A stretch of 64,000 bases of DNA from Zygnema cylindricum (Eukaryota > Streptophyta > Zygnematophyceae > Zygnematales > Zygnemataceae): the NCBI GenBank assembly GCA_037447655.1, contig JBBHKE010000099.1, positions 116,630-180,629 of the forward strand, read 5' to 3'. The notes under the pieces are model-generated. The model had not been told where the DNA came from. It made no database searches and saw only the letters and a program-made list of their open reading frames with translations. Shown here piece by piece: positions 31,274 to 41,873 of this stretch; position 1 is the stretch's first letter, and each line of letters starts with the position of its first letter. A program made the translations under genes and the position numbers.

Positions 31274-33360
31274 CTTTTTTTTTTTTTTTTTCTTTTTTTT
31301 TTTTTTTATTTTTTTTTTTTTATTTTTCTTTTTTTTTTTTTTAAGTTTTTTTTTTCTTTTTTTCCTTTTTTTTTTTTTTTTTTTTTTTTGGATCCTTCTT
31401 TTTTTATTGTTTCCGTTTTCTGAGGGTCCTTGGCTTGTTGGAGCACCTGAAGTTCATTTTTCGAAAATTTTCCTCCATCCATTTTTTACCTTTATTCAAC
31501 ATTCCGATTTTGTCTCTCTTATTTTTTGGCATTTTGGAGGTCTCCTTGGAGTGTTTGAGTACCTAAAAGTTTCGTCTTTGAAGATCCCAAAACATTAAAT
31601 TTCTCCCTCCATCCGACATGTTAGACCTTTTGGACCTCTTTTTGGTATATTGGAGCATCGGAAGTACTTTTTTCATCTTCTCTTCCAAATTTCCCCAATA
31701 TTCCATTTTTCCTCTTCATCAACAACCTTCCATTGAAGAATCACTTTATCTATACTTTAAATTTTGGCATTTTGGAGGCTTCCCCGGTTTGTTAGAGTAC
31801 TAGAAGTTTTGTCTTCGAAGATCCCCTATACATTCCATTTTTACCTCTATTCGCCATCCTCCCTTTATGGAGATTTTTCTGGTTCATTGGAGCATTGGAA
31901 GGACTTTTCATTTCTCTTCCAAATTTCCAACACCTCCATTTTCTCCTCCCACCAACCACTCCCACCTTTTTTTGGGACTTTTCCATTCCACCAAATTTTG
32001 TCCTCCCATTGAGCATTTCTTTTTATTTTTACACTCTTCACCAAATTTTTCTCTTTCTATCTTACTTTTATTGACAAATTTGTCATTTATTTTCTCTCTA
32101 GTTAACCTTCCGAGCAACATTATTCATAACAAAGTTTGTTACATCCTTTATACTCTCCCATACTTACAGAGTTAGACGCATTACCATTTTTTTTGTTCTT
32201 CCCCTTTTATTTTCTCTTACTCTTTCATTCTTTTATTTTTCACTACTAGAAATAAGAGGGAGTATTGACATACATTTCTAGTTGTGAAATTTCCACTTTC
32301 CACTCTACATAATTCCCTATTCATGGACTACCTTTTCACTTAGCCTCTATAATTGTGAAATACATTTTTTGCATTCACTAAATTCTCTATATGCTCTCCA
32401 TTTTTTGTGACATTCTTGATTTTCACTAAACTTTCTTGTTACCATCCACCTTCTCACTTAGCCTTTATAAAGGCCTTTTTGTTTTGGAATCATTTTTCTA
32501 TCACTTCCATTTTTTCTCACATTGACTCCGTTTATAATTCCTTTAACCCTTTTCAATCATCTTTTTCATGTATAACACTTTAATTCTCTCATCTTCCCCA
32601 GTAGTGTCTATGTCCTTTTAACACCATTTTTCCATTTTTTAAACTTTCTTTTCATTCACCGTTTAGTGTTTTCTTTAACACAACTCTTTTCTATCCTTAC
32701 ATCTATAAACCACAAACCATTAAACGAATAACCAGTAGTCCATTGGGCCATTTTCTTTTACAACCTCTTTTCCTTTGGAATCAATTTCTCTCCTTCTTTC
32801 TTATATTGATGCTTTCAACATCTTTTTGACTCTTTCTAATCATTATATCATGTTCATCAACTTATGTCACTTGCTTTAACTTTCTCATTTCTCATTTTTC
32901 CATCACCATTGTGTGGTGTTTTTCACATCCTTTTGCTTCACTCTTTCCATCTCCATCTTGTAGTTCTTTCATTTCACCTATAATTTTTCCTCCTAAACAA
33001 ATATTAATTTACCTCCTTTCTTTGAATCATGGAGAATTTCTTCTTACAAACCTCTTTCTACTTAGATCATACATCAGACATTTCATCATATATTATCATC
33101 GCATCTCTTTTAATGATATGTTTTCAACATTATGCTGAGTTTGTTTTCTTTTTTATTCAGGGCTCACTTTTTGCTTTAAATCTTTTCTCACATTTTCTCT
33201 TCCATAACCTCTTTTCCCACATTTTCTCTACCACAACCTCTTTTCTCACATTTTCTCTTCCATTACCTTTTTTCCCACATTTTCTCTTCCACAACCTCTT
33301 TTTCCACATTTTCTCTTCCACAACCATTCTTCCATTTCCACAACTAAAATTGAGAGGGAG
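31091..33360 (+). repeat. Poly-T and pyrimidine-rich region with ~235-bp repeats
   Basis: Near-pure T run at about 31206-31390, then T/C-rich sequence without a convincing gene. An imperfect direct repeat of ~235-240 bp is visible: GGCATTTTGGAGG (31530 and 31767) with GAAGATCCC following, and TTGGAGCAT(C/T)GGAAG (31649 and 31886). A 29-30-bp tandem array (CCACATTTTCTCTTCCACAAC, five or so copies) runs at about 33185-33325. An AGAGGGAG tract followed by TATTGACATAC near 32255 resembles the family F LTR start at 33361, so another decayed copy may lie here. Confidence 0.6.
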
Positions 33361-34031
33361 TGTTGGAGTACAATTTCAGTTGTGTAATTAGTGAATTGTA
33401 CTTTAACAAATGTACTTTTGTACGTATTCTATTTTCATCGTAGTAATGTCGTTTCACGTCCCTTTAGGTCGGTTCATTTACTTTTATTGTTAATGTACGG
33501 ATACATTTAGTACTATCCACTTGCAACTTGTAATCATTGTATTTATTTGCCGCTTTGTTTAGCAAAGCGTCACTTAGCCGTCCCGTCGTTTCACAAACTA
33601 TAAACGACGAAGTGTACGTTCACCACATTTATTGTCTATTAAATGAATCTTTCATCCTAGATTCCTTGTACTAAATATTCCTTTTGTCGTTAACTTTGCC
33701 GTTTACCGACTTTTACTTTGGCCGTCACTAGTTATACCTTTTTGTCTTTTGCGGCTTCGATTCTTTTGTAAACGTCGTGTACCTAGTCCACTCTAAATAT
33801 AGAGTTAAGTTTAGTACTTAGCTTGTTCATTTCTGTACATTCAAAATCAACCGATTATAATGAGAAGACTTTTTCTCCCCTGTGCTTCTCCTTTTGTATT
33901 CTTTTTGTTTCCCTTTGTCTTATGTTTTGCTTCCGTATTTTTCTTTCCCATGGTTCCTCTCTCTTTCATCTTCAATATCTTTCTTCAATATCTCTCTCTT
34001 TCGCCCACCACGCCCTTACCTTCTACATAGT
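33361..34031 (+). mobile_element. LTR of family F (copia-like)
   Basis: Starts TGTTGGAGTACAATTTCAG after the tract AATTGAGAGGGAG and ends ...CCTTCTACA. Long homology with 37945-38482 (shared blocks around TTTCACAAACTA, CCGTCACTAGTTATACC, TTTTGCGGCTTCGATTC, TATAATGAGAAG). Likely the 3' LTR of an element whose pyrimidine-rich body precedes it; no pol recognised. Confidence 0.65.
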
Positions 34032-34109
34032 CATCTCTTACTCTTCTTTCCATTAATTTCCTCTTCTAAAAACTCAGCTTCATGCCAAATCACGTCCATG
34101 TTTCCCTCT

Positions 34110-34200
34110 CCCTCTCTCCCTCTTCCTCTTTCCCTCTATCTCTCTCTCCTCTCCTCTCCTCTCCTCTTCTCTCCTCGCCTCTCCTCTCCTCCCCCCCTCC
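34110..34200 (+). repeat. (CT)n/(CCTCT)n simple repeat
   Basis: Pure pyrimidine tract of CCCTCTCC and CTCCTCTC units. Confidence 0.9.
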
Positions 34201-34390
34201 GAAAGAGGAGTTTAAAAAATCTTAAGCACGTGGCTAAAGCGGCATGCACCAATAGAAACGAAGGAAATAGAAAACCAATCGCGAATTAAAAGGAAGAAAA
34301 AAAAAAAAAACGCCGATTTTGTGAATTTTCAAGGTTTTCGTCCAATCGTGTTTTTTTTTTGCATTCTATGTACTTACGCGATGTACGGTG

Positions 34391-34608
34391 CACCGTGTAT
34401 CACTATTAGTGTTAATGTTATTTTCGTCACTTAAAACATATTTTCTCCATACACACTTGTGGGATTTCGGATCTGACGGTGACGATTGAAAGATAAGACC
34501 CTCATCTTTCGATTGGCGGTCTCTATATGAGAATCGGATCACTGTGTACGGAGAAAAAATGTTTTAAGTGACGAAAAAATTATTAACCCTAATAGCGATA
34601 CAACGGTG
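34391..34608. mobile_element. MITE, TA-flanked family, ~218-bp type
   Basis: Long terminal inverted repeats of ~60 bp: left CACCGTGTATCACTATTAGT then TTTTCGTCACTTAAAACAT; right the reverse complement ending AATAGCGATACAACGGTG. The centre (ACGATTGAAAGATAAGAC / ATCTTTCGATTG) also folds back. Right flank TA; left flank has drifted. Confidence 0.8.
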
Positions 34609-34724
34609 TAACTTATAACAGCTCGAATCGTACTGAAAATATAATTATGTACGCTTTTAAAATACGAGTCGAAATCTTGTAGCTTTGTAAGAGACAAATC
34701 AGAAGCCAGCTTTTCCCGTTGGCC

Positions 34725-34857
34725 AAAGTACAGTTTACTGTCCGGTAAAGTACAGCTGAATTTGATTCGTTGACTCCAAATTTTTGTTGCCCAAAGTACA
34801 GTTTACTGTCCGGTAAAGTACAGCTGAATTTGATTCGTTGACTCCAAATTTTTGTTG
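34725..34857 (+). repeat. 66-bp tandem duplication
   Basis: Two near-identical copies of a segment starting GCCAAAGTACAGTTTACTG / GCCCAAAGTACAGTTTACTG and ending TCCAAATTTTTGTTGC (about 34725-34791 and 34790-34857). Confidence 0.85.
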
Positions 34858-34943
34858 CGGTACTGTCAATTTTCAATTTTTAAAATTCAGGTTTTAACCG
34901 TAGATCAAAAAGGATCGACGGCAATATCAGTAAGTAGACAGTA

Positions 34944-35161
34944 CACCGTGTATCGCTATTAGTGTTAATAAATTTTTCGCCACTTAAAACATCTTTTATC
35001 CGTACACACATGTACGTATTTCACATGGAGACCGCCAATGTTAATATGAGAACCTTGGATTTCAATCGCAACCGTCAGATCCATAATCCGACAGGCATGT
35101 ACGGAAAAACATTGATTTGAGCGGCAAAAAAAACATTAAACACTAATAGCGATTCACGGTG
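34944..35161. mobile_element. MITE, TA-flanked family, ~218-bp type
   Basis: 218 bp with TA on both flanks (34942-34943, 35162-35163). Left CACCGTGTATCGCTATTAGT, right ...ACTAATAGCGATTCACGGTG. The interior CAACCGTCAGAT..ATAATCCGACA is shared with the copy at 57018. Confidence 0.85.
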
Positions 35162-35357
35162 TACTGTACAAGTGTACATACCTTCGGTCGTTACAACTAT
35201 CTAAAAACGTTTTTTTTTTCAGATTTATTTAGTCCACGTCATAGCCTTGTGGAAACGATTCGAATATTCGATTAAATCCACGTTTGCGGCAATCCTTCAA
35301 CATGACTTCGCACGAAAAAGTGTGCAAACTAAACAATTATTCGAACGGGAAAAAGTA

Positions 35358-35846
35358 CACCGCGAATCGCTATTAGCGTACATGACGCTAATTGGGGTAC
35401 CCCTTTTTTTGGGGCAAATTCTCAAATAGAATAAAGTACGCTAAATGTTTTTGAACGTTATTTGAGGTACCCCGCTCAATGCGGTTCATAACTGTAATTT
35501 AGTGCCCTTTTAAATAGTGTGGTGTACGGACTGCCAGATCTGTACTATTTCGTACATTTTTAAGTTTAAAGGTACAGAAAATATAATAATATATAATTGC
35601 GTAAATATTTTCCGGCAAACGCAGATGTCAAAAAAACGCGACGGCGTACGAATTGAACAGTTTCGTACAAATACATGTTTTAGTGTGGACATATTATGTG
35701 CTGAAAATTTTTACAAAGCAGTTTACAAATTAGAGTACATGATAAATTAGTATCATGGTGTACCCGAAAAAACACAATTTACCGTAAAGTACGCTAATTG
35801 TTTCATTACGCTATCTATTTCATTACGCTAATAGCGATTCACGGTG
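35358..35846. mobile_element. MITE-family element, ~490 bp, TA-flanked
   Basis: Left CACCGCGAATCGCTATTAGC after TA, right GCTAATAGCGATTCACGGTG before TA. The interior differs from the 200- and 218-bp types and may be a composite of two elements. Confidence 0.6.
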
Positions 35847-36246
35847 TACCGCTCAATCGCATTTTTTATCTCAAGATTGCATGTTATTGAAATCCACATT
35901 ATTTAAGGTGCGTGTTGTTTGATTGAATTGTACCGCTTAAGATTTTTTATAGTATTGCACTTGAAGTTCGAGCTGTACAATTAGTGCGAGCATTGTCGTA
36001 CACCACGAGTTTTGTACTACAAAATTGAACACATCTGCCAAGGCGTGTACGATCCCGATAAAATACTTTCAATTGACCGTATTTCTACGTTCGGACGTAC
36101 GGTATTCAGTCATACGTCAGATCCACCGCAATTTTGATTCGTTAGCAAATGAACTTTTAGTCACTGAACTTTTTGAAATAAAATTCCTGTATATATTTTA
36201 TTTTTGGTCACCGACATTTTTGGGATTTAAACTCGCATCAGCAGTA

Positions 36247-36447
36247 CACCGCGAATCACTGTTAGCGTTAAACAAATATTTAGTGTTAAAGAACAACTAG
36301 TGTGATTAACGCTAATTGGGAATTTGGGGATTTTCAAGGAAATCAGTCACTCCAATTTGTGTTTTAGGGTTTTTCTAATCACTCTATTTAAGAATTTGGG
36401 TAAAAATACAGGGGCGCCGAATTAGGTTTATTAACGCATTCGCGGTG
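36247..36447. mobile_element. MITE, TA-flanked family, ~200-bp type
   Basis: 201 bp with TA flanks inside AGTAC/GTACTG. Left CACCGCGAATCACTGTTAGC, right TTAACGCATTCGCGGTG. Confidence 0.8.
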
Positions 36448-36878
36448 TACTGTACAATGATCTTGTACATCGTACCGAATTTCATACGATATATCACATT
36501 ATGCAATCCCTTCCACTTAATATCGACACTTCTTGTTCTCTGTCGCGGTTTATGTATCGCAAACGATCCTACTCATACATAGTGAAAATAAGTATATTAT
36601 ATATTCAACGATTTTCCGGTATACTGTACCGCTGCGATTTATCGCTATGGTTTATGCCTTCAGCTACGCAGAAGTCGCAAAAGTCAAAATTCTAGATAGT
36701 CGCAACCGACAAATATTTTTTTTTCAAAATTTGAGTACCCGACACCCGACCGCGTTATGTCACGCTCCTAAATTGTTACCCATTACCCGATACGCGTTTA
36801 CGAAAAATAAAAGTTTAACCGAAACTCGATTTCCCGCGACTACCCGTACCCGCCCGTACCCGAATAAGTACAAAATTA

Positions 36879-38581
36879 CAACGCTCATTGTTATTAGTGT
36901 TAAACATTTACTAGTGTTGATGAAAAATTATAATTAATAATACTATTTAATGCAAGGAGACGTGGCAAGTTGTGTTGGAATATACTTTTAGTTGTGTAAT
37001 TAGCGAAACGTACGTTTTTATATGTACCTTAGTTTTGTATAGCAATTTCACTACGGTTCATTTATTTTGCGTCTCTATTATATGTTCATAATGTTGTTTT
37101 TAGAAAGCTTTAGTCCTCTCTATGCCTCAGCTGTGAGGGAGAGAGAGTTATTCAGGACTTAAGCTATTTTTGGTTGAGTTCGGTTCAGCGGTTACCAAAT
37201 TTAGTGTGACAGTGAAGTTGGGAGTTCACGGTTCATTCACACTTGGGACACGCGTCGTCACTTGAGAGAAATGCGTGAGTATGTCCTCCGTGGATGTACG
37301 GAAATTCGGCAAGACCACGAGACTTCGTGAAGTCAGTTCTACGGTGCCAAATCCTTTAATCGAACGGCTGACAGCCGCCACCAACAAATACTGACGAGGC
37401 GTGACTAGATCACTATCACTTTACGTTGTCTAAACTTCGGTGTAAATATTTGGTAGAATATAATTTTGTTTGTAGTGAATTAGTTGTTTAGTGTTGAGAA
37501 AGCGGTTTATGACATACCTTCAGTACACAGGTATACGCACACTATTTGTTGTGTTAGAATGTTATATGTACGGCTGGAATGCCTCCGTACAGCTTAGTGT
37601 AATTTCGGTGTATAGAAGTAGGACTTAGTGAATTTTATTCATTAGGAACAAATGATATGAAAACTGTACACTCAGTTTTATGTAATTTCATTTCTGCATA
37701 TCTCACAGATCTGTCAGCGGAATTCATTGAAGTTTTGTGTGTTTGTTCTTTTGTATGTTATCTACACTGTGGTGAATTTTAAAGACCATTGGATCATTTT
37801 TCTTAAATTTATAGTCTGTCAAAGTTGCTGTTCAGCCATCGGTATTTGTGGAAGCTTCCTCTTTTGTTTTGTTCTACGATAACTACTGCTGCATCTTCTT
37901 CATCTTCAGTGCCAGCAGTTGTCTCAGAAAAACACATAGATGTTCATTGTTAGTGTACGGACCTGTAGTACTACCCGTTCACACCTTGTAATCATTGTAT
38001 TTGTTTGTCGCATTATTTCACGAACCGTCGCTTCATCCGTCTCGTCGTTTCACAAACTACAAACGACGAAGTGTAAATTCACCACATTTGTTGTTCATTG
38101 AACGATTCTTCTGTGTAAGATTCCATGTACGAAATATTTTTTTGTTCGTAATTTAGATATCCACCGACCTTGTCTTTGGCTGTCACTAGTTATACCTTTT
38201 TGTCTTTTGCGGCTTCGATTCTTTTGTGGGCGTCGTGTAACGGGTCCACTCTAAATCTAAAGTTAGGCTTAGTTCTTAGCTTGTTCATTTTGTACACTCA
38301 ATTTACCGGTTATAATGAGAAGGCATTTTCTCCCCTGTGCTTCTACTTTTGTATTCTTCTTGTCTCTTTTGCCATTATCTTTTGCTTCTATATTCTCCTT
38401 TGCCATGATTCTACTCTCTTTCATCTTTGATGTCTTTCTCCAATTTATCACTCTTTCGCCTACCATGCCCTTACCTTCAATAGGTTGGAGTCCACATCTT
38501 TAAATAACATTGTTAATTCTATTTTGTGATTTTTGGCTGTAAATAGTAGCGACTTATTAACACTAATAACAATGAGTTGTG
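36879..38581. mobile_element. MITE (~190 bp) split by a solo LTR
   Basis: Left end after TA: CAACGCTCATTGTTATTAGT (36879). Right end before TA: ACTAATAACAATGAGTTGTG (38581). Its interior GCAAGGAGACGTGGCA and TCTTTAAATA match the MITE at 60935. Removing 36973-38482 and one 5-bp target copy restores a ~188-bp element. Confidence 0.75.
36973..38482 (+). mobile_element. Solo LTR of family F inside a MITE
   Basis: Starts TGTTGGAATATAC, ends CCTTCAATA, flanked by AGTTG (36968-36972) and GGTTG (38483-38487), a 4/5-matching target duplication. Compared with 33361-34031 it carries ~850 extra bp at roughly 37100-37945, itself probably an insertion that I cannot classify. Confidence 0.7.
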
Positions 38582-39142
38582 TAGTGGTATATCTCCCTTT
38601 GCAAAAAAACAGTTCATGTACCTCTTCTTTTTACTATTTTGTCTTTTTGCAATCTCTCTTGGCGAATATTAATTTTCCTCGACAGTCACCTCCCACAAGA
38701 GGTTTTTTTCCTAATTTAGCGTGCAACTCTTAGGTTAATGTTTATTCTCTCACAACTCTAAAATTTTCGCTACATTTTTTTGACGATTTTTCTTTCGATT
38801 ACGATACTGTGTTACGAATTTTGCAAAAAAGGTGAAGTTTTATTATGTATGCTTAAAAAAAAAATCTTAGTTTTTCACATGGAAAATCAATTAGCAAAAA
38901 ACACATTACGACAGCCAAAAAAAGCAAAAATTCTTCTGTAATACCAAATATAGAAATAATCAAATCACAACAAAGAAATCCTCGTCCTATTTTCGACTCT
39001 ATTATACAAATTCTCAACCTCAAACTTAAAAATTACACAAAATGATAAATTTGGTATAAATGCTACGCTTATAAAAATAAGTATTCCGGTTTAAAAGAAA
39101 AAAAGATAAACAATACAAAATTTGTGAAATACAACAAAAATT

Positions 39143-40830
39143 TCAAAGGAAAAAAAAGAATGTAACTAATACTAAAAAAATAATAACAATTAGAAAACAT
39201 AACAAAACAAAAAACTGTGCATTTAAAAGTTCTCGGTTGGATCTAAAACACAAAATATCACTACCAATTGAATTCGCTCGTGAGCTTCTTTTTTTTGTGA
39301 TCGTGTTCCCGGCATCCGAAAAATTGCATTCGGGCATAAAGCTAGAAGGCGGAATAGTTATAACGTATATAGCGACAAAAGTTAGAATAAGAAATCCTCC
39401 ATCTTTCGCACGTACACTTGATTTTTTTTTCCACCATTCGGGTATGCTAAAGTTCAATCTTTCGTCGCTGGTTAGTTTTAAAACAAAGTAACGTTTCAAT
39501 TCATCATTAATGAGCGTTTTTTTGTCGGTGGTAATAAGAACCTCGTTTTCGTCATCGCTCTCACCAAAAAAATTGTGGAAACCGTCCATACTTTGGGATG
39601 TTTTGTTGAGGACTACCGAAATCAACATCATCACCGAGGTCCTTTGCGAGTTCTCGAAGTTTGACCCTCACGCTTTCAATTTTGGTTTTCGATACCCCAA
39701 TTATTTCAAGCCTATGTTTTTGTTGGGGATCTAATAGAGCCGCGACAATATGATACTCGTAAAGGCCCCACTTCGATAGTGCAAATTTCATAAAAAGTTA
39801 TTTCAATTTTTGCAAGTTTGGGGAATCGGCGGGGCATTGATTTTCACCGTCATTGTAAGATGTTTTTGTTATCATACAGTGGTTATGGAGAGACGATCGT
39901 TCAAAGACAACTAAATGTAAAGTTAGTTCTTTTATTTTTTTCAACGTTAGGGTCGCTTCTTGAAACCTTTCCAAAAATCGCATAAGTTTGATGAGATGAG
40001 TCTTATCGATACAAGCAAAAAGTATCAATATATTTTTTTCTTGAGTGATTGATCATATCTTATTGAATGCATCGTAAATACTCTTAAGCATTCGGAGCAA
40101 ATATGCGTTGCGTTTTCTTGTTACAGAGTGTTTTTCAAAATATTTTGTAAATTACTCTGTTTGAAAAACGAGACCTATGATTTAGAAGAGTCAATTAAAT
40201 CAAACAACTGAGGAACTTTTATATCGTATTTGTATTTTTTGAAAGTTCCGCTCTTATTTAAAATCGTTGTCATAATTGTAGCAATTTTATGGTCCGCGCG
40301 AGGTATTGAAGTAAACATACTCGGTCAACCTTCAACCGCACACATGTTAGAGCCAACGTCGGTCACAACAACGCAACAATTTTCCAAAACATCAAAATTG
40401 GACATTTCAAATTTGGTCGAACTATTTTTGAAAGCCGTTAAAACATTTTCCGCGTTATGTTTTTCCTACGGAAAATGATCGACTTGAAGCGTGCGTGCAT
40501 GAAGTTTAAATTCTTTGTCAATAAAATGAGCGGTTGTTGACAGGAATAAGGTTATTTATATTGTCTCGGTCTGGAGATTGGTCGTAAATGCGACAAAAAT
40601 ATTGCTATCAATATTTTCTCTAAGTTTTGGGATGATCAAACTATGAATATATTTGACAGAAGATATAATGTAGTTTTTTACGCTATTGAGGGACGGGAGT
40701 AGTTGGTCGATGTCAACACTTTTGTTGGATGAAACACCAACATCAAACAATGCTTGACAAAAAGCTTGAAAACCTGGGAAAAAAAATAAACAACAAGAAA
40801 ATATCATACAATTACTAACCGTGATCAATA
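39143..40830 (-). pseudogene. hAT-family transposase, decayed
   Basis: Minus-strand fragments in shifting frames give the C-terminal hAT dimerisation region at 39143-39600: DELKRYF, IPEWWKKKS, IPPSSFMPECNFSDAGNTIT (usually IPASS..ER.FS.AGN..T), KKRSS. Upstream: YHIVAALLDPQQKHRLE (39700-39790, the LDPR.K element), a catalytic-core stretch NFDVLENCCVVVTDVGSNM and a following ADHKI motif on the minus strand of 40230-40420, and QAFCQALFDVGV..SVKYIHSLII at 40556-40828. At least three frame changes and stops. No BED zinc finger found. It provides the coding evidence that family E is hAT. Confidence 0.75.
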
Positions 40831-41371
40831 AAAAAGATTTCTACCAAAACGATTTTTGATTTTATGGATAAACAAATACTAATAAAAAAAATAAAAATGA
40901 TCATACAAATATAAATAATTGATAAGAAAATAGTGATGAATAATTTGATTTCCACTGATTTATTAACCAATAATTACGATCTGTCGTGTGATATTAATAT
41001 AATAATTTGACATATTTGTGGAAACACCGTATAAAGTGCATAATTAACACTTTACAATAGAGTACGATTTGTGGCCGTTATCTTCTTGTAAGATTTGCCA
41101 AATGAATAGTGTTAGTACCGTGTCAAATTCGCGACACTAATCATGATGTCACGTACTTCCACGATACCAAGAGTACAAAGTACAATAATGTTGGATAGTA
41201 ACGACAATACAAAACATTCATTTTTTTTCGATTTTTGCTTACCCGACCATACCCGATTTTTTATTTTTTTTTGTGAAACACCCGCCTGAATTCGTCCGAC
41301 CCCCTTATTTTGGCACCCGAATCCATTCCGGATCCGACGCGGGCGATTGGGTAACCATCGGGTAACCATTT

Positions 41372-41850
41372 CCAGAGGTCGCATTCGGGTACCAAATCTG
41401 TACCCGGCCGGCCGAGTCGAATCCGGAATAGATAAGGGTACAAAATTCTGGGGGCGGTTAGATTCGGCCGAGTGATACAGAAAAAAAAAACAAATCCGGG
41501 TACAGACGGGTAACCAAAAAACGAAAAAAATGAAGGATTTGTAGATACGTTCCACTACAGTACAGTAATATGGTGTCCATACTGTACAACATTATTGTAT
41601 ATTGTACTATTGGTATCATGGAAGGTATAAGGGAGATGTACCACTACAATAATTTTGTACTTATGCGGGTACGAGCGGGTTCGAGTAGTTGCTAGAAATT
41701 GAGTTTCGGTTAACATTTTTTTTTCGTAAACGCAATCGGGTGCGGTGTAACAATGCATGAGCGTGACATAACCCGCCCAGATTTCGGGTGTTAAGATTTT
41801 GAAAAAAAAAATGTCGGATTCGGGTATCCGAAATTTTGACTTTTGCGACC
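41372..41850 (-). mobile_element. hAT family E terminal piece, inverted
   Basis: Starts CAGAGGTCGCATTCGGGTAC and ends GACTTTTGCGACCTCTTG, with TACCCG/CGGGTA-rich interior and ACATAACCCGCCCAGAT matching the left arm of the family. The other copy is at 48130-48608. Open frames here are non-coding. Confidence 0.6.
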
Positions 41851-41873
41851 TCTTGCTGAGATATTTTAGTACA

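Larger units (their letters stand above)
36668..41371 (-). mobile_element. hAT transposon, family E, with transposase relic and nested insertions
   Basis: The left end (AGAAGTCGCAAAAGTCAAAA at ~36669, followed by ~200 bp matching 6782-6980) and the right part (about 41091-41371, matching 8128-8420, ending GGTAACCATTT) are the two ends of family E. Between them are a MITE split by a solo LTR (36879-38581) and a reverse-strand transposase (39143-40830). The extreme right terminal repeat is replaced by an inverted family E piece starting CAGAGGTCGC at 41373. Likely the source type of the 1,650-bp derivative at 6782-8431. Confidence 0.6.

Noticed and set aside
41112-41555. 147-aa minus-strand frame repeated at 47891-48313, looking like a duplicated gene
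   Set aside because: The nucleotide sequence is the terminal part of hAT family E (CGGGTA-rich), and the repetition comes from the 3.88-kb duplication. No protein motif.
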